NCBI GenBank assembly: GCA_963834515.1
Contig: CAWICB010000004.1
Location: forward strand, 186,001-250,000
Direction: 5' to 3'
Source of the DNA: RYN-230 sp963834515
GTDB lineage: Bacteria; Actinomycetota; Actinomycetes; Streptosporangiales; Streptosporangiaceae
DNA length: 64,000 nt
The notes beneath the pieces were generated by a model. The model was given only the letters and a program-made list of their open reading frames with translations, was not told the DNA's origin and did no database searches. Position 1 is the first letter of the stretch, and the number at the start of each line of letters is the position of its first letter. Made by a program: the position numbers and the translations under genes. Below are positions 1 to 8,767 of this stretch, piece by piece.

Positions 1-89
1 GTCCTCCCGCGCTGACGGCGGCTCGCCGCCGCCCGGCGCGAGGCGGCGGTCGGGGGGCTCCGGGGAGTCTTCCCCCCGGGCTGGCACCC

Positions 90-797
90 TCACGAGAACG
101 GGCCCAGCTTCACCAGGGCCCGTGCCGTCTTCTCGTCGGTGGGCCCCTCGCCGAAAGACGGGCAGAGCCGGGCCAGCGTGCACGCCCCGCAGGCCGGCCT
201 CCGGGCGTGGCACACCCGCCGGCCGTGCCAGATCAGCCGGTGCGACAGGATGGTCCACTCAGACTTCGGGAACAGCGAGCCGACCTCCTGCTCGATCTTG
301 TCCGGGTCGGTCTCGGTGGTCCAGCCGAAGCGCCGGGACAGCCGCCCGAAGTGCGTGTCCACGGTGATACCGGGAACCCCAAAGGCGTTGCCGAGCACCA
401 CGTTCGCGGTTTTGCGGCCCACCCCGGGCAGCGTGACCAGGTCGGCCAGCGTGCCCGGGACCCGGCCGCCGAAGCGCTCGCAGAGCGCCTGGCCCAGGCC
501 GATCAGGCTGCTGGTCTTGGCCCGGAAGAATCCGGTGGACTGGATGATCTTCTCCATGTCGGCGCGGTCGGCCGCCGCGTAGTCAGCGGCTGACCGGTAC
601 CGGGCGAACAGCACCGGGGTGACCAGGTTGACCCGCTTGTCGGTGGTCTGTGCGGACAGGATGGTCGCGACCAGCAGTTCCAGCGGGGAGGTGAAGTTGA
701 GCTCGGTGTGTGCGTCGGGATAGAGCACCGCGAGTTCGCGGTTGATGCGCCGGGCCCTGCGGACGAGCGCGGTCCGTGAGGGGGTATCGGAAATCAC
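90..797 (-). CDS. nth: Endonuclease III (DNA glycosylase/AP lyase)
   Basis: Base-excision repair enzyme that removes oxidised pyrimidines and cleaves the abasic site. The 235-aa product has the helix-hairpin-helix LPGVGRKTANVVL carrying the catalytic Lys, the VDTHFGRL segment with the catalytic Asp, and a C-terminal Cys-X6-Cys-X2-Cys-X5-Cys [4Fe-4S] motif (CHARRPACGACTLARLC). Length and domain order are normal for the family. The start is GTG at 795-797, overlapping the TGA of the upstream phosphoribosyltransferase gene (GTGA), so the two are probably translationally coupled. The motifs are seen directly; function follows from the family and is very secure. Confidence 0.96.
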   Translation of the reverse strand: MISDTPSRTALVRRARRINRELAVLYPDAHTELNFTSPLELLVATILSAQTTDKRVNLVTPVLFARYRSAADYAAADRADMEKIIQSTGFFRAKTSSLIGLGQALCERFGGRVPGTLADLVTLPGVGRKTANVVLGNAFGVPGITVDTHFGRLSRRFGWTTETDPDKIEQEVGSLFPKSEWTILSHRLIWHGRRVCHARRPACGACTLARLCPSFGEGPTDEKTARALVKLGPFS

Positions 798-1564
798 GGG
801 TCAAGCCTATTGACCGGGGCCAGCTCCTGTACCGCGCAGCGGTCCAGGCGGAACGGCTGGCCCAGGGCGGCCGCGGGCCGGTCCAGGTGGCGGCCGAGCA
901 CGACCACAGCTACGTGCCGTGCGCCCGCGGCTCTCAGCGCACCGGCCGCACCCTGCGCGCTGCCACCTGTCGTCCAGGTGTCGTCGAGCAGTAGCACGCT
1001 GGCGCCGGGTAGCGGGTGGGCAGCCCGGAACCGGCCCGGATCAAGGTCGTGCCAGCCCGGCGCGTCCGGGCTGGCCACGGCCAGCCCGGCCCAGGGCAGC
1101 GTCAGGTACGGCGCGGTCAAGGTGGCCAGCGGGTGCGGGCCCGGGCGGCCACGGCAGCTCGGCACCACGGCCACGTGGCTGGGCGGCGGCATGGCGGCAC
1201 CCCGCCACAGGCACGGCCCGTGCTCGCGCAGGAAGACGAGGAGCAGCATGCGCAGCCAGCGCTGGGCGGCCGCCCGCCCGGCTGGGCGTCCCGACTTGTA
1301 CTGCCACAGCTGGCGGGCCAGCAGGCTGCCCTTGGGCGCGTAGGCGATCGGGACGACCAGGTCGGCCAGGCTGCCCGGTGCGCTCTCGGCGTGCAGGCCA
1401 CACTGGAAACAGCGGCGGTAGCCGTCCAGGACCGGCCCGCGGCAGGTGCGGCACTGGGCCGGGCCGGGCGGGCCGGGCCCGGCCAGCCCGGCCGCGTGCG
1501 CCATGACCTGGGCCCGGAGTGCGGCCCAGCACTGCGACCCCGGTGGCGCGGGCGTGGCGGCCAT
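794..1564 (-). CDS. ComF-like phosphoribosyltransferase
   Basis: A 256-aa protein of the ComF/double zinc-ribbon phosphoribosyltransferase type. The N-terminal part has a Cys cluster (CRTCRGPVL and CFQCGL), read as a zinc ribbon. The C-terminal part has the PRPP-binding loop VLLLDDTWTTGGSAQGAA. In naturally competent bacteria ComF acts in DNA uptake; in actinomycetes the partner and substrate are not established. It begins at ATG 1562-1564 and its TGA overlaps the nth GTG start. Between the Cys cluster and the PRPP loop the sequence is unusually rich in Pro, Arg and Gly. Family assignment is confident; the biochemical role is inferred only. Confidence 0.8.
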   Translation of the reverse strand: MAATPAPPGSQCWAALRAQVMAHAAGLAGPGPPGPAQCRTCRGPVLDGYRRCFQCGLHAESAPGSLADLVVPIAYAPKGSLLARQLWQYKSGRPAGRAAAQRWLRMLLLVFLREHGPCLWRGAAMPPPSHVAVVPSCRGRPGPHPLATLTAPYLTLPWAGLAVASPDAPGWHDLDPGRFRAAHPLPGASVLLLDDTWTTGGSAQGAAGALRAAGARHVAVVVLGRHLDRPAAALGQPFRLDRCAVQELAPVNRLDP

Positions 1565-1617
1565 GGAGAGATGCTAGGCACGAGGGCTGACAGCCGGCGG
1601 CTGGGCGGGCCGAGTGA

Positions 1618-1705
1618 GCCGGGCGGGTGGTGGCGTCCAGCCGGGCCGGTGGTGGCGTCCAGCCGGGCCGGTGGTGGCGTCCAGCCAGGCGGGTGGTGGC
1701 GTCCA
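1618..1705. repeat. 22-bp tandem repeat, four copies
   Basis: Four head-to-tail 22-bp units of the form GCCGGGC(C/G)GGTGGTGGCGTC followed by CA start at 1618, 1640, 1662 and 1684, with a fifth partial unit after. Units 2 and 3 are identical; 1 and 4 differ by one or two bases. The array lies in the 245-bp gap between two divergently transcribed genes, so it sits in promoter space. It may be a slippage-prone spacer or a binding array; no function can be read from it. Confidence 0.9.
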
Positions 1706-1809
1706 GCCGGCCGGCCCGGCTGGGGATCCGGCCGCGGGCCGGGCCGATAGGCTGCTACCGAGGTTACTAAGTGTTCCGCTAGTTTTACAGACAGCTACCG
1801 GGGGGGGCT

Positions 1810-3349
1810 ATGCGAGCCGTTCCAGCGCGGGTCCGCCCAGATCCGGGCGGCCCGCGGGCCCGGGCTGCGGCCCGCACCGGCCCGGGGCGCCTGGGCGGCC
1901 TGGCCGCCGCGCTGCGGCGGCACTGGCTGATGGCCATCCTGCTGGCCGCGGGCCTGGCGCTGCGGGTGGTGACCCAGCTGGCTTACCGGCCGGCCCTGCT
2001 CTACATCGACTCGATCAAGTACCTGTTCGGCGCCTATCCGGGTAACGACCCGCCCGGGTACCAGCTGGTGCTGCAGGCGTTCCTCAAAGTGGGCACGCTG
2101 GGCCTGGTCGCGGCGCTACAGCACCTGGCCGGCCTGGTCATGGCCGTCGCGCTGTACCTGGTGCTGCGCCGCCGCGGGGTGCCCAGCTGGCTGGCCGCGC
2201 TGGCCACCGCCCCGGTCTTGCTGGATGCGTACCAGCTGCAGATCGAGCAGTCGATCATGCCGGATACCGCGTTCGAGGTGCTGATCGTGGCCGGCCTGGC
2301 CGCCCTGCTCTGGGAGCGGCGGCCGCCGGCCGCGCTGGTGCTGATGGCCGGCCTGGCCCTCGGCGCTTCCGCCGCCGTCCGGCAGGTCGGTGAGATCTTC
2401 ATCCTGCCTGCCCTCATCTACCTGCTGGCCGCCGTGCCGGGCTGGCGGCAGAAGCTGGTGCAGGCGGTGGCGCTGGTGGTGGCGTTCGCGCTGCCGATCC
2501 TGTTCATCAGCTACCGCAACTATGTGACCATCAAGCACTTCGGGCTGGCCCCGTATGCGGCCGGCACGATCTACGGGCGGACCGCCGCGGCGGCCGACTG
2601 TGCCACGCTCTCGCTGCCGGCCTACGAGCGCCCGCTCTGCCCGCCGCACCGGATGCAGATGCTCGGCCCAGACTGGCTGGACCACGGCGCCGGGTCCCCG
2701 ATCAAGCGGGCCGCGCCGCCGGCCGGCCTGCCGCACATCACGTTCGCCGACGAGTTCAGCCGCCAGGTGCTGATGCAGCAGCCACTGCGGGTGGCCGCAG
2801 CCTGGGCCCGGGACTCGGTCAAGCTGTTCGCCCTCACCCGGGACACCGACCGGGGTGACGTGTCCATCACCCGGTGGCAATTCCAGCGGGCCTACCCGGT
2901 CTACCCGCCGTATATCAGCCTGCGGAACGGGCGGCTGCTGTTCGTCCACCTGACCCCGGCCGGCACGCCCAGGGTGATCCGGGCCGGGCGCCGCTACGCC
3001 GGCCGGCCCGCAGTCAGCCGGCGGGCTGGCCAGCTTCCTGCGCGGCTATCAGCTGCACGGCGGGTACACACCCGGCCCGCTGTTCCTGTTCTGCGTGCTG
3101 GCCGGGCTGGCCGGCTGCGCCGGGCTGCTGCGCCGCCGGGCCAGTGCCGGGCAGCGGGCCACGGCGCAGGCCTGCCTGCTCACCATGGCCAGCGCGGTCG
3201 CGGTGCTGCTGGCCTCGGACTTCTTCGAGTTCAGCTGGCGGTACCAGCTTCCCGCGCTGGTTACGCTGCCCCCGGCCGGGGCGCTCGGGATCATGGTCGT
3301 GACCGGCTGGATCGCGGGCCGGCGGCCGCCATCGGCCGAGGCCCATTAG
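1810..3349 (+). CDS. Polytopic membrane protein, glycosyltransferase-39-like, frameshifted
   Basis: Integral membrane protein with a long run of hydrophobic segments (LMAILLAAGLALRVV, VLLDAYQLQIEQ, ALVVAFALPILF) and an early acidic loop YIDSIKYL, resembling GT-C or ArnT-like lipid-linked sugar transferases. The first frame reads well to about 2976 and then turns into Arg/Pro-rich sequence. The frame shifted by +1 from about 2985 continues the membrane protein (GGYTPGPLFLFCVLAGLAG ... DFFEFSWRYQLPALVTL) to the TAG at 3347-3349. One extra G in the GGG near 2985-2990 explains the switch. The start ATG 1810 follows a G7 run usable as a ribosome site. It ends tail-to-tail with the DUF1275 gene, overlapping by 4 nt. 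The glycosyltransferase assignment is tentative. Confidence 0.6.
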
Positions 3350-4137
3350 GACCGGCTAGGGCCGCCCGGGCCCGTGGGACCGGGGGAATCCGGGGACCCG
3401 CTGGCCGGGGCCGGGACCGGGCGCGGCCCGAACCGGGCCGACGCCAGCCAGACGACCAGGGCGATCGGAGCCAGCATCACGATCGGCAGCAGTGCAGGCT
3501 GGTACGTGGTGATTAGCGCCGCGAGCACAGCGCCGATCACCAGCGCGGCGAAGATGCCCAGGCTGCGGCGCAGACCGTCCGGCCGCCGGCCAGTGACCAG
3601 CCCGGAGATGACCCCGGTCAGCGTGCCGGTCAGATACGTGGTCGATACCTCGCCGAGCTGCCGGATGGTCGTCGCCTGGATGCCCATGGCCACTCCGACG
3701 GCCACCAGGAGCAGCCGCTGCGCCGCCGCGGCCGGGCGCCCGCTGGCCAGCTCCCAGCCCACGCAGAACACGGCCAGCACACAGAACTCCAGGGCCAGCG
3801 CGACGGTGAGCCAGGACGGCCAGATCTCGTGGTGCTCGGTGGCCCGGTGCGCGCGGCGGGCCGGCCAGCCCTCCAGCCAGCGGCCCGCCCGCCGGACGGC
3901 CAGCGGCGCTCCGATTACCACCCCGGCGACATAGCTGGCCAGCGCCACGGCGCAGTTGATCGCCAGCCCGGCGTTGTGGGTGCCGGCCGCGACGCCGAGC
4001 AGCACCATGGTCCCGGTGACCACGCTGCTGAACACGTGGCCCAGGTCCAGGAACGAGGTCGCGTCCACCGCACCGGTGGTCACGGTGAGCAATACGACCA
4101 GCCCGTCCCGGGCGGTGGTCCGCCAGTCCGCCGACAC
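3346..4137 (-). CDS. DUF1275 (YoaK-like) membrane protein
   Basis: A 263-aa membrane protein with about six hydrophobic segments and the DUF1275 signatures TGAVDATSFLDLGHVFSSVVTGTMVLLG near the N terminus and GIQATTIRQLGEVSTTYLTG in the second half. The family is widespread and its transport or structural role is unknown. I place the start at GTG 4135-4137, preceded by AGGGGC at a good distance and 8 nt after the stop of the FUSC gene; the frame stays open upstream but overlaps FUSC. It is likely co-transcribed with FUSC. The C-terminal tail is Pro/Gly-rich. Family call secure, function unknown. Confidence 0.85.
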   Translation of the reverse strand: MSADWRTTARDGLVVLLTVTTGAVDATSFLDLGHVFSSVVTGTMVLLGVAAGTHNAGLAINCAVALASYVAGVVIGAPLAVRRAGRWLEGWPARRAHRATEHHEIWPSWLTVALALEFCVLAVFCVGWELASGRPAAAAQRLLLVAVGVAMGIQATTIRQLGEVSTTYLTGTLTGVISGLVTGRRPDGLRRSLGIFAALVIGAVLAALITTYQPALLPIVMLAPIALVVWLASARFGPRPVPAPASGSPDSPGPTGPGGPSRS

Positions 4138-4145
4138 TGCCGCCC

Positions 4146-6071
4146 CTATTCGGCGTGGTCGCCGGCCAGCAGCCGCTGGACATCCCGGATGGCGTCGGCG
4201 ATGGGATGGAGTTCTTCCTGGTAGGGCAGTGGCTTGGCGGGCGGCGGCTGGCCGTCCCGGATGCTCTCCGCCAAGGCGTGCAGCGCCGCCGTCAGCTGCC
4301 CGCGGTCCGCGGCAGCCGGACGCCAGCCCTGCTGCTCCTCGTGCACCGACGTGGCAATCACCGTGTCCATGACATGCTCCAGCCCGATCAGGGCCGGCCA
4401 CAGCCTGGCGGCCCGCCTGCTCACTGACGGGGGCTCTGCCATGGTCCGCTGGAACTCCGCGCGCAGGTCAGAGAGGGCCCGGTAGGTCCGGCGCCGGAGC
4501 GCTGACCGGCCCGGGGCGACGAGCAGTGCCTGGTCCGTGTACCGGGCCACCATATCGAGCGTGGTGGCGAGCTGTTCCGGCAGGTGAGCATGCCAGCTCG
4601 ACGGCCACGGCGCGTACCCCACCAGCAGCACGATGGCGCAGCCGAGCAGCGTGTCGATGAGCCGGTCCAGGGCCAGCGCCCAGCCGACCCGCTGCAGCAG
4701 GTCGATGAGCAGCACCACCAGCGGGGTCAGGAACGTGCTGAACAGCCCCCAGTTCCGGTCCCGGCCGTAGGGCAGCAGCGCGGCGAAAACGGCGCATGGG
4801 ATCAGCAGCAGCGGCCCGCCAGGCACCGCGATCAGGATGACCGCCCCGGCCACCGCACCGACCACGGTGCCGATGCCACGCTGCAGGGCCCGGGCGAACA
4901 CCGAGCCGAAGTCCGGGCGGAGCACGATGGCCACGGTCAGCACGACCCAGTACGAGCGCTGCAGGGTGACGATCTGGCTGACCGCCGCAGCCACGCCGAC
5001 CGACGCCATCAGCCGGAGCGCGAAGATCCGGGTGAGCCGGCCGCCCACGGTCTCGTCGATCACGTCGCGCAGCCGGTCCGGCCGGGTGCGCCGGGGAACC
5101 CTGGCCAGGCTGTCCGGCCGGCGCTGGCCGGCCAGCACGTCCGCGGCGGCGGCGACCGCCGCGGCCAGCGCCCGCTCCCCCGGAGTGTGCCCGGTGACCG
5201 GGGCCGGCCCGGGCACCGGGCCGCCGGACTGCAGCGCGCCGGCGATCCGGTCCATCCGGCCGGGGATCTCCGGGGCGACCTGGGCCCCCTCCTGCACCGC
5301 GGTCACTGCGGCTTCGGTGAGCGGGTGGGTCAGGTTGAGCAGCGCGGCGATCTGGACCAGGCCGGGATCTTTGCCGCTGGTCCGCGCGCGCCGCGAGGCG
5401 AGGTCGTCCCAGGCGGCATTCAGCGCGGCCACGACCGCCTGGTGCGCGGCCGGGAACTCGGGGGTCCCGGCCGCGCGCAGCATCTGGGCCAGGGCCCGGT
5501 AGGCAGCCGCCGTGCTGCGCCGCTCGGCGGCCAGCGGGCTGGTCAGCCAGCCGGGGAGCAGCAGCAGGATGGACCAGCCGACCCCGGCCAGCAGCAGCAC
5601 CGGCGGCCACCACCAGGGCCGTACCGCGCCCAGCGGGCCGAGGCCGAGGGTGGCGTAGACGAGCAGCTGAAGGCTGGTGATGGCGGCCGTGGCGCCCGCC
5701 GCGGACAGCACCGCGGAAACGCCGGCCACCAGCATCAGCAGCAGCACGGCCAGCCAGCCGCGGCCGTGCACCAGGGTGCCGAGGGACAGCCCGGCAGCGC
5801 CGCCGAAGATCCCGGCGCAGGCCATCCGCTTGATCCGGGCCGGGTACGTGCCGCCACGGTCCACTACCGTTCCGAGCAGGCCGCCCATCGCGCCCAGCAG
5901 GCCGGGCACCTGCTCGCCCAGGGCCAGGCCCAGCGCCAGCGGGCCGCACACGGCCAGCGCGGCGCGCAGCATGGCCGCCCAGGGGGGCCGGGCCGGGGCG
6001 GGCCGGACCACCTCGACCAGCCAGGGTGGCGGAGTGGCGGCCGCCGGCACGCGCGCGGTTCTTCTCAGCAC
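4146..6071 (-). CDS. FUSC family membrane protein (aromatic acid exporter-like)
   Basis: A 641-aa protein built as two hydrophobic halves, each with several transmembrane helices, around a cytoplasmic loop, as in FUSC/YccS/AaeB-type proteins. The second half has the characteristic YWVVLTVAIVLRPDFGSVFARALQRGIGTVVGA motif (around residues 370-400). Family members are implicated in efflux of aromatic acids or envelope stress, but no substrate is visible here. It is followed after 8 nt by the DUF1275 gene in the same direction. The start ATG at 6069-6071 is the first in frame; a later start is possible because the first ~25 residues are Pro/Ala-rich. Confidence 0.85.
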   Translation of the reverse strand: MLRRTARVPAAATPPPWLVEVVRPAPARPPWAAMLRAALAVCGPLALGLALGEQVPGLLGAMGGLLGTVVDRGGTYPARIKRMACAGIFGGAAGLSLGTLVHGRGWLAVLLLMLVAGVSAVLSAAGATAAITSLQLLVYATLGLGPLGAVRPWWWPPVLLLAGVGWSILLLLPGWLTSPLAAERRSTAAAYRALAQMLRAAGTPEFPAAHQAVVAALNAAWDDLASRRARTSGKDPGLVQIAALLNLTHPLTEAAVTAVQEGAQVAPEIPGRMDRIAGALQSGGPVPGPAPVTGHTPGERALAAAVAAAADVLAGQRRPDSLARVPRRTRPDRLRDVIDETVGGRLTRIFALRLMASVGVAAAVSQIVTLQRSYWVVLTVAIVLRPDFGSVFARALQRGIGTVVGAVAGAVILIAVPGGPLLLIPCAVFAALLPYGRDRNWGLFSTFLTPLVVLLIDLLQRVGWALALDRLIDTLLGCAIVLLVGYAPWPSSWHAHLPEQLATTLDMVARYTDQALLVAPGRSALRRRTYRALSDLRAEFQRTMAEPPSVSRRAARLWPALIGLEHVMDTVIATSVHEEQQGWRPAAADRGQLTAALHALAESIRDGQPPPAKPLPYQEELHPIADAIRDVQRLLAGDHAE

Positions 6072-6302
6072 GGCTGGCCAGCGGCCCGGTGGGCCAGCCC
6101 GACTGACGTAGTCATGCCTCCATGCCTACACGGCAGGAATATTCACGCCGTGCCACCCCGGCCGACGCGCCCACTCCGCGGTGGGACGGCGCCGCGCCCC
6201 GGCCGGGGGCTGCCGGAGCCAGCGCCCAGTGGGCCCGCCAGCGGGCGGCCGCGCGGCGCGGTCACGCCGCGCGGCAACCCCGGTGATAGCTCCAGGTGAT
6301 GG

Positions 6303-6557
6303 TCAGGCAGCGCGCTGGCTGCGCGTGGCGGCCCGGCTGGTGATCAGTTCCCCCACGCCGTTGATGGTGCCGCTCAGCCCGCCCTTGGCCGCGCGGCCCG
6401 CCAGCCCTTGCGTCACCGTGACCGCGTCCGCCACCAGGCGGTGGAACTCAGGCGAGTTCCTGATCGCTTCCAGCGAGGCGCGGGCCCGTTTCAGCCCGTC
6501 CCGTCCCTCGTTCATTCCAGTCAGGTAGCCGGCGATGAACCCGATGATCGTTTCCAT
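6303..6557 (-). CDS. 84-aa protein, last gene of the hydrogenase structural arm
   Basis: Small protein with a Gly-rich hydrophobic N terminus (METIIGFIAGYLTGMNEG), a charged amphipathic middle (RDGLKRARASLEAIRNS) and a second Gly-rich stretch. The first segment could insert in or lie on a membrane. A GGCAGG-type ribosome site precedes ATG 6555-6557. It lies 34 nt downstream of the 34-aa peptide gene in the same direction, so it is probably the last gene of the hhy transcript. No catalytic motif is visible and I cannot assign a function. Downstream to the FUSC start there are ~230 bp with nothing recognisable. Confidence 0.6.
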   Translation of the reverse strand: METIIGFIAGYLTGMNEGRDGLKRARASLEAIRNSPEFHRLVADAVTVTQGLAGRAAKGGLSGTINGVGELITSRAATRSQRAA

Positions 6558-6591
6558 AGTTCTGCCTGCCTTGTCGGGCCGGGCGCGAGCT

Positions 6592-6696
6592 TTACATGTC
6601 GCGCAGTTCGAGATAGCGCTTGATGTCCGGAAGTGACTGGATGAGCACCGTAAGGAGCACGGCGACCACCCCTGCCTTGACGAGCCTGCCGATCAT
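6592..6696 (-). CDS. 34-aa single-span membrane peptide (DUF6893-like)
   Basis: A very short gene with a strong ribosome site (GAGGAGG a few bases before ATG 6694-6696). The 34-aa product has a basic N terminus (MIGRLVKAG), a hydrophobic helix (VVAVLLTVLIQS) and a polar tail LPDIKRYLELRDM. From memory this matches DUF6893, a family of tiny proteins encoded beside actinobacterial group 1h hydrogenases. The order membrane helix then charged tail suggests a membrane tether or docking peptide for the otherwise soluble-looking hydrogenase, which is inference. It lies between the 465-aa and 84-aa genes with ~35-nt gaps on either side, inside the operon. Confidence 0.75.
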   Translation of the reverse strand: MIGRLVKAGVVAVLLTVLIQSLPDIKRYLELRDM

Positions 6697-6731
6697 GCTG
6701 GTCCTCCTCTGCCGGATGGGTGAGTTGCTGG

Positions 6732-8129
6732 TTAGCTCGCGGCCCCGATCGGCGCCACCTCGTCAGGGCTGAAATACAGGAACCGGCCGTGACTGCGCTG
6801 CAGGTCAGCGGCGGGATCGTCGTCTGGGATGAGGGCCAGGTGGATCTGGCCGTCCACGTCGAACAGCACCGCTTCGACGAGCGCGGTCCGGCCGGCCAGG
6901 AAGAAGTCCTGCGCGTCGGCCCGGCGGGTGCCCGGGCACATCCGCACCCGGCTGCCCCGGGCCACGCGGACTCCGGCAATGACCACGTGATCGGTCTCCG
7001 GGGACACCGACTGGTCGGCACCCGGATCCCACCACGGCGCCTGCCCGGCGACCGACGGATCCGCCCCCCGGCCACGCTCCGTGCCCGCCGCGGCCGGCCC
7101 GGCCGGGCGCAGGTACCGGATGGCCCCGTGCATCCGCTCCAGCATCTCCGGCGGCAGGTGATCGAGCCGGTCCATCAGCTCGGCGGCCCGCGGGTCAGTG
7201 GCCCGGGCCTCCTGTTTCTCCGCATCGGTCAGGGTCAGCGTGCGCAGCGTGAGGATCTCATCGATCTCGGTGGAGTCGTACAGCTGCCCCGCGCTCTCCG
7301 CCGCGATCTCCGGGTGGTCGTACAGGATGACCGGCGAGGAGAGGATCAGCTCGGTGCAGCCAGCCGGGCCAGCCAGCACCGGCCAGGTACCGGTGTTCAC
7401 ACATTCACTCACCGCGGGCGCGGCCCACTCCGGGGGATCCGTCATGGACAGGAACCGGCCGCCCGGGACACAGAGCAGGGCGTGCGCGGCCACCAGAGCG
7501 AACGGCAGCCCGTCGGCACGGCGGGCCAGCGTCCCGGCTGGCTCGGTGCGGTTGGCCAGCACGAGCCGCACCCGGAGCGCGCCATACGGGCCAGGCAGCC
7601 GGTCCGCGGTCAGCCGGATCACCGCGGACAGGGACTCCCGGCGGCGCGCCAGCCGGCCGGCCAGCTCGCCGCCCGGGCCAGCCAGGTCCTCTTCGTCCAC
7701 CCCGCCGGGCACGGTGAACGGGACCTCCACCCCGCCGGCCAGCAGCTCGCTGACCTGGGCGGTGACCTGCTGCTCACGTTCAGCGGCCTCGTCCCACGGG
7801 GTGTGCTCGGTGCCGCCGGCCCGCAACGAGCTGACCTCGGCCAGGCCCGGGGCGGCCAGCACCGTCCGGCGCTGCACCTGGAGGAAGCGCACCGTGGCGG
7901 TCAGCTCCGCGCTGGCCTTGCACTCCAGGATGCACTCGGTCTGGCTGGCTGACGGCTCGTTCGGGTCAACCTGGGCGTACCGGGGCGGCATCAGCACACC
8001 GAACTGGAACCGCTCCTGGTTCTTCTGCGCGGAGGCCCGGTACGGGTAGAGCAGGTAGCCCTCGTAGAGGATGGCGTCGGCCACCTGCCGCGCCTGGTCC
8101 GCGGCGGCCGCGTCGGGGACGGCGGTCAT
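6732..8129 (-). CDS. Uncharacterised 465-aa hydrogenase-operon protein
   Basis: No domain recognised. It begins MTAVPDAAAADQ; an early segment DAILYEGYLLYPYRASAQKN and RFQFGVLMPP are notably conserved-looking. The centre is acidic and helical (LRTLTLTDAEKQEARATDP, MERM-like helix) and the C-terminal ~90 residues are enriched in Asp, Val and Arg (DHVVIAGVRVARGSRVRM). No signal peptide or membrane span is seen, so it is probably cytoplasmic. Its ATG overlaps the stop of the DUF6084 gene (ATGA), so translation is coupled to the hydrogenase operon. In related actinobacteria similar large proteins accompany Hhy operons, from memory; a role in assembly or electron transfer is plausible but unproven. 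Confidence 0.75.
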   Translation of the reverse strand: MTAVPDAAAADQARQVADAILYEGYLLYPYRASAQKNQERFQFGVLMPPRYAQVDPNEPSASQTECILECKASAELTATVRFLQVQRRTVLAAPGLAEVSSLRAGGTEHTPWDEAAEREQQVTAQVSELLAGGVEVPFTVPGGVDEEDLAGPGGELAGRLARRRESLSAVIRLTADRLPGPYGALRVRLVLANRTEPAGTLARRADGLPFALVAAHALLCVPGGRFLSMTDPPEWAAPAVSECVNTGTWPVLAGPAGCTELILSSPVILYDHPEIAAESAGQLYDSTEIDEILTLRTLTLTDAEKQEARATDPRAAELMDRLDHLPPEMLERMHGAIRYLRPAGPAAAGTERGRGADPSVAGQAPWWDPGADQSVSPETDHVVIAGVRVARGSRVRMCPGTRRADAQDFFLAGRTALVEAVLFDVDGQIHLALIPDDDPAADLQRSHGRFLYFSPDEVAPIGAAS

Positions 8130-8767
8130 GACTCCTCCTGGCCAGCCTGGGCGAGCAGCGCCGCCACGGTCGCATCCCAGGTGGGCAGCGCGTGCCGGGT
8201 CTTGAACCGGATCAGGTCATCCAGCGTCTGGCGGCTCATCGTGATCCACGCGGCATCCGGGAAGTGCACGTCCACCACTTCCCGCCACAGGCTGACCGGC
8301 AGCCGGTACGTGGTCTCCTTGCTCCACGGCACCTGCTGCACCCGGAGCCGGCCGTCTGCCTGGCCGAAAATGGTCCCGCTGAACAGCAGCAGCAACGGGA
8401 TATCGCCCTCGTCCAGCGAGCTGAAATACCGCGTTGACGCGATCTGCAGGTCGTAGCTGAATGGCACCGGCAGGTCGACTTCGGTACTGCCGGTGAACCC
8501 GGGCACCATGGTGGAGATCATCGTGAATTGGAGTGGCTTGAGCGTGTCGGACCAGCGCTGCCGCTCGCCGAACAGGTCGTGCAGCCGGGCCGCCTCATCA
8601 TCGGTGTAGGCACGCCGGAATGGCTCTATCCGGATCTGCGTGCGCAGCGCGATCGCGTCCACCTGCTGGCCGGTGGTTTCGCTGATCCGCAGCGTCAGGC
8701 TGAATGACGGGACGACCGCGTAGGGCTCCGGCCGGGCGCCGATGCAGTCGAACACCAGCTCAGCCAT
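8126..8767 (-). CDS. DUF6084 family protein, hydrogenase operon
   Basis: A 213-aa protein starting MAELVFDCIGARPEPYAVVP. The pattern of alternating beta-strand segments (FSLTLRISETTGQQVDAIAL, FSYDLQIASTRYFSSL) and repeated aromatic residues suggests a beta-rich fold. It has a single Cys near the N terminus and no metal motif. I recognise it from memory as DUF6084, which sits beside group 1h hydrogenase genes. The ATG at 8765-8767 overlaps the 3' end of the DUF5947 gene by 8 nt and its stop overlaps the start of the 465-aa gene; the frame stays open upstream but that part only shadows the neighbour. Function unknown. Confidence 0.8.
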   Translation of the reverse strand: MAELVFDCIGARPEPYAVVPSFSLTLRISETTGQQVDAIALRTQIRIEPFRRAYTDDEAARLHDLFGERQRWSDTLKPLQFTMISTMVPGFTGSTEVDLPVPFSYDLQIASTRYFSSLDEGDIPLLLLFSGTIFGQADGRLRVQQVPWSKETTYRLPVSLWREVVDVHFPDAAWITMSRQTLDDLIRFKTRHALPTWDATVAALLAQAGQEES

